A DNA stretch of 64,000 nucleotides from Flavobacteriaceae bacterium UBA3356 (lineage in GTDB: Bacteria; Bacteroidota; Bacteroidia; Flavobacteriales; Flavobacteriaceae), in NCBI GenBank assembly GCA_002360635.1, contig DEQW01000011.1:1-64000 (forward strand). The letters run 5' to 3'. Of the stretch, positions 61,143 to 64,000 are shown piece after piece. Made by a program: the position numbers and the translations under genes. How positions within the stretch are numbered: the first letter of the stretch is position 1; each line of letters opens with the position of its first letter. The notes beneath the pieces were generated by a model. It did not search any database. It was given only the letters and a program-made list of their open reading frames with translations, and was not told the DNA's origin.

Positions 61143-63239
61143 ATGAAATATTCAAGATTTTGTTGTGTTTTTATTTTGTTGTTGTTTTCGGTCTGTTTCC
61201 TTCAAGCGCAAAGCGACACCTCCTCACAAATAAAGGTAGAAGTAAAGCTTGAAAATCCTTCAAAAGAAATTAATAACGGTATTGCTACGATTAAAGTAGA
61301 AGGAGGCTCTGCTCCCTACAAGTATAAATGGAGTAATCAAGCTACCTCGTTGGAAGCTACAAAATCTAGGGACCTCATAGAAGGGATGGAGCACTCAGTA
61401 GTGGTAACCGATGCTACTGGAAATTCGGTTACAGAAAAGTTTACCATTCCTACAGAATCAATAACTGAAACCTTTAACAGTAAGGTTCAACCGGCGGTTG
61501 ATTTTTTAGGCAGTATCTTGTTTTGGGATCCATTTGCGGCTTTGGGTATATATGATCCTGTTGTTTATACCAATTTCAAACAAATTCCCATTCCTAACTG
61601 GGATGCCACAACTAACAAAACCTATTACTTAAAAACTTGGTTGCAGCCCGAAGGAGCCGTTGTAAAGGAAGGCGACAAGATAGCTATTTTAGAAACAGAC
61701 GAGAAGGTAACTGCCCCAGTCTATGCTTCTGTAAATGGTAGGCTTCAATATTTGGTACTGGAAGGCGATCAAATATTCAACCCCAATAATACCACCGATG
61801 TAATTGAACAAGGCGCACATATGTTGGCGCTAGTCGAGTATGACGAGCCGCAACCTTTGCAATATCCAAATGGCGATATTAAAACCAACACCATTCCGTT
61901 TATTGTAATCTGGCTTATTTTGGGGAGTATCTTTTTTACCTTTCGTTTGGGCTTTATCAATATTCGAGGATTTACGCATTCTATCGATTTAGCAAAAGGG
62001 AAGTATGACGATCCTGATGCCCCAGGAACCATTACACACTTTCAAGCGATGGCCACAGCAGTTTCTGCCACGGTAGGTCTAGGAAACATTGCCGGGGTAG
62101 CGGTTGCCATTTCCTTGGGAGGTGCCGGAGCGACGTTCTGGATGTTTATGGCAGGTTTCTTTGCGATGTCCTTAAAATTTGCAGAATGTACTTTAGGTGT
62201 GAAATACCGTATTATTGAAAACGGCCGCATCTTTGGCGGTCCTATGAATTACTTACGCTACGGACTCGAAAAAAGAAATTTAAAGGGATTAGGTAAATTT
62301 TTGGCAGCACTATTCGCAGTTTTAGGGGTGATTGCTTCCTTTGGTGGCGGAAATATGCTACAATCCAATCAAGCTTTCAAAATTGTATCAGAGCAACTTC
62401 CTTTCTTGGAAGGCTACGGTTTTTGGTTTGGAGTAGGTTTCGCTGTCTTGGTGGGAATCGTAATTATAGGTGGAATTAATAGTATAGCCCGGGTAACGGG
62501 ACGCGTCGTGCCTTTTATGGCAATCGTTTATATAGTTGGGTGTTTGATTGTAATCGGAACCCATATTGAAAATATTGGCGGAGCTTTTTCAGCAATTTTT
62601 AATGGAGCCTTTTCTGCCGATGCCTTAAAAGGTGGTTTTATAGGGGTGCTGATAATTGGGTTGCAAAGAGCAGCCTTCTCCAGTGAAGCAGGAGTTGGGT
62701 CAGCGGCCATTGCCCACAGTGCGTCTAAAACCAATAACCCCATAGCAGATGGTTTTACTTCTTTGGTAGAACCTTTTATCGATACAATGGTCGTTTGCAC
62801 TATGACGGCTTTGGTGTTAATTTTTACAGGAATGCACGAGGTTGATGGACTTGGAGGCGTAGAGTTAACCTCCGATGCTTTTGGTAGTGTAATCTCTTGG
62901 TTTCCTGCTGTGCTTGCTTTTGCGGTATTTCTGTTTGCTTTTTCAACCATGGTTTCTTGGTCGTATTATGGCATGCGATCGTGGACGTATCTTTTTGGGC
63001 GTAGTAAAGAGTCTGAAATTATTTACAAAGTAATGTTCTTAATATTTGTTGTATTGGGTGCTTCTGCTAGCTTAGGAGCCGTGTTAAGTTTTTCAGATAT
63101 GATGATTTTAGCTATGTCGTTCCCTAATATTATTGGTCTTTACATTATGTCACCTGAAATACGAGCTGATATGGCTGCCTATTGGGAAAAACTTAAAAAA
63201 GGAGAGCTGTATATTAATGCCAAGTATAGAAAAGCTTAG
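61143..63239 (+). CDS. Sodium:alanine symporter (AGCS family) with secreted N-terminal extension
   Basis: The 698-residue protein joins an AGCS amino-acid symporter (about 250 to the end) to an N-terminal extension. A Sec signal peptide ends near 'FLQAQ'. Residues 30-100 resemble SprB/PKD-like repeats ('VEGGSAPYKYKWSN'). Residues 160-233 form a lipoyl/biotinyl-like barrel with 'GAVVKEGDKIAILETDEKV'. The transporter part has 'AMATAVSATVGLGNIAGVA', 'GGPMNYLRYGLEK' and 'FSSEAGVGSAAIAHSASK'. It likely imports alanine or glycine with sodium. The extension lies outside the membrane core; whether Lys188 is modified is unknown. A hairpin terminator follows. Confidence 0.9.
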   Translation: MKYSRFCCVFILLLFSVCFLQAQSDTSSQIKVEVKLENPSKEINNGIATIKVEGGSAPYKYKWSNQATSLEATKSRDLIEGMEHSVVVTDATGNSVTEKFTIPTESITETFNSKVQPAVDFLGSILFWDPFAALGIYDPVVYTNFKQIPIPNWDATTNKTYYLKTWLQPEGAVVKEGDKIAILETDEKVTAPVYASVNGRLQYLVLEGDQIFNPNNTTDVIEQGAHMLALVEYDEPQPLQYPNGDIKTNTIPFIVIWLILGSIFFTFRLGFINIRGFTHSIDLAKGKYDDPDAPGTITHFQAMATAVSATVGLGNIAGVAVAISLGGAGATFWMFMAGFFAMSLKFAECTLGVKYRIIENGRIFGGPMNYLRYGLEKRNLKGLGKFLAALFAVLGVIASFGGGNMLQSNQAFKIVSEQLPFLEGYGFWFGVGFAVLVGIVIIGGINSIARVTGRVVPFMAIVYIVGCLIVIGTHIENIGGAFSAIFNGAFSADALKGGFIGVLIIGLQRAAFSSEAGVGSAAIAHSASKTNNPIADGFTSLVEPFIDTMVVCTMTALVLIFTGMHEVDGLGGVELTSDAFGSVISWFPAVLAFAVFLFAFSTMVSWSYYGMRSWTYLFGRSKESEIIYKVMFLIFVVLGASASLGAVLSFSDMMILAMSFPNIIGLYIMSPEIRADMAAYWEKLKKGELYINAKYRKA

Positions 63240-63270
63240 ATACAGATACTTACTTGAAGAGTATTGTTAT

Positions 63271-63321
63271 AAGCGGTTTTACCTTTGTTGAATAAAGAAA
63301 GGTAAAAACCGCTTCTTTTTT
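63271..63321 (+). terminator. Rho-independent terminator of the AGCS gene
   Basis: Arms 63271-63286 and 63298-63314 pair along their length with one bulged A, and seven Ts follow. Confidence 0.92.
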
Positions 63322-63348
63322 TCACCAAATACTTCATATTTTTGCAAA

Positions 63349-63711
63349 ATGAGTTTACCACTTACACAACAAGAATTGCACAATCTAGCTATGAATATAG
63401 TTGGTAAAGAACTTGAAGCAAACGGTTTTGAGTTTTTAGGTGTCAATTCTAAATTAAAAAAAGACCCTCAATTTGTAGCTTTAAAAAATAAAGACCTACA
63501 TTTTATTATCGTTAGGGCAGTTACCTATCCCGAGGATGCCAATACCTACGATCCTGTTTTTATGCAAACTATAAAAGCCCATGCCGAAAAGTTTGAGGCC
63601 AAAACCTATTATGCAGGAGTTGGGCTGGGTCACGGAAGCGATTATGCAAAACCCGTATTAAAAAATGAAGATTATACAATGGTCTACAATGGTTTACAGA
63701 TAATAACATGA
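63349..63711 (+). CDS. Conserved protein of the Nqr/ApbE neighbourhood
   Basis: This 120-residue soluble protein starts 'MSLPLTQQELHNLAMNIVG'. It contains 'LHFIIVRAVTYPEDANTYD' and 'KTYYAGVGLGHGSDYAKPVL'. In Flavobacteriia such proteins sit beside apbE and Na+-NQR genes and are sometimes labelled as an NqrF-type subunit, but it lacks flavin or iron-sulfur motifs, so that label would be wrong. Its stop overlaps the apbE start (ATGA). A TATTTTTG box ends four bases before the ATG, so the message may be leaderless. Confidence 0.8.
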   Translation: MSLPLTQQELHNLAMNIVGKELEANGFEFLGVNSKLKKDPQFVALKNKDLHFIIVRAVTYPEDANTYDPVFMQTIKAHAEKFEAKTYYAGVGLGHGSDYAKPVLKNEDYTMVYNGLQIIT

Positions 63712-64000
63712 AGTATTTACTAATAATAGCAACCTTCTTTCTGTTGGTTTCTTGTACTGAAAAAAATCAAGAGGTTGCTTATGTTGAAGGAAAAGCGTTT
63801 GGTACCACATACCACATCAAATACTATTCCCAACAAGAGTTTAAAGCTCAAAAGGGGATTGACTCAATCGTAAATTCAGTAAATCAATCTGTAAGTACGT
63901 ATTTACCTGAAAGTGATATTTCCAAGATAAACCGTGGCGACTCAACTATCATAATTGATAAAACGTTTGAGGATGTCTTTATTCTTTCTGAAGATATCTA
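63708..64000 (+). CDS. apbE: FAD:protein FMN transferase ApbE (N-terminal part, cut by window end)
   Basis: The frame starts at the ATG at 63708 and runs off the window with about 97 codons. It has a lipoprotein signal ('LLVSCTEKN') and then the ApbE opening 'EGKAFGTTYHIKYYS' and 'SVSTYLPESDISKINRG'. ApbE attaches FMN to Thr residues of NqrB, NqrC and RnfG-type proteins in the periplasm. It overlaps the preceding small gene by four bases. The rest of the gene lies outside the window. Confidence 0.93.
   Translation, partial: MKYLLIIATFFLLVSCTEKNQEVAYVEGKAFGTTYHIKYYSQQEFKAQKGIDSIVNSVNQSVSTYLPESDISKINRGDSTIIIDKTFEDVFILSEDI

Noticed and set aside
63349..63711. NqrF subunit of the sodium-pumping NADH reductase
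   Set aside because: The product is only 120 residues and has no ferredoxin cysteines or flavin/NADH motifs; the label seems to be a transferred annotation for this neighbourhood.
1..64000. CRISPR arrays, complete insertion sequences or rRNA/tRNA genes
   Set aside because: No regularly spaced identical repeats of the right size, no transposase frame and no structural RNA signature were seen on either strand.

Overview
The window reads as chromosome of a marine-type member of the Flavobacteriaceae (Bacteroidota). The sequence is AT-rich. Clear promoters have the Bacteroidota form TTTG, about 19-20 bases, TAnnTTTG, and starts rarely carry a Shine-Dalgarno sequence. Family content agrees: a fused SecDF, B12-dependent ribonucleotide reductase, DUF2911, S23-type four-helix bundle protein, adjacent gyrB and mdh, and many short SPII lipoproteins. 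This assignment is inference from content. I saw no rRNA, tRNA, tmRNA, SRP RNA, CRISPR array or complete insertion sequence.

Layout. 0-2.8 kb: a NucS-like nuclease gene with TPR-like repeats inside a 13-bp inverted repeat, beside a tyrosine recombinase broken by one frameshift. 2.9-6 kb: GlcG/HbpS-type protein, succinate-semialdehyde dehydrogenase and an old-yellow-enzyme reductase. 6.4-9.2 kb: ffh and folD, separated by a four-helix-bundle gene bracketed by inverted repeats. 9.1-15.4 kb: leftward genes for small membrane and metabolic proteins and a HerA-like ATPase, with queE rightward. 15.6-22 kb: gyrB, mdh, a GNAT enzyme and nrdJ. 22.3-25.7 kb: a probable copper-uptake operon whose TonB receptor has a CxxxM motif in the plug. 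25.8-28.9 kb: secDF. 29-31.8 kb: AT-rich accessory genes with hairpin elements and a PIN-domain two-gene module. 31.9-35.8 kb: DUF192 lipoprotein, lgt, yidD, trpG, trpE. Upstream of trpE lies a complete attenuator with a 15-codon leader peptide containing tandem Trp codons. 36-40 kb: YceI, MarR (with a palindromic operator), TlpA-like and rhodanese proteins. 40-45.8 kb: a three-gene RND efflux operon. 46-54.2 kb: two very large membrane P-loop proteins, a NACHT protein fused to a glycerophosphodiester phosphodiesterase domain and a KAP NTPase with an EVE/PUA-like region, separated by DUF421. 54.6-60.8 kb: a secreted protein, a methyltransferase, a 3D-domain lipoprotein with a decayed duplicate of its 3' end, and the YbbP/YbbA/TesA cluster. 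61.1-64 kb: an AGCS symporter with a lipoyl-like N-terminal region, a small Nqr-neighbourhood protein and the start of apbE.

The most original candidates are the NACHT-membrane-GDPD protein (46018-49632), perhaps acting in immunity with the KAP protein at 50846-54247; the trp attenuator (35829-35966); the PIN-domain pair (30560-31811); and the repeat-bracketed accessory genes. Functional claims for these are inference. No database search could be run.
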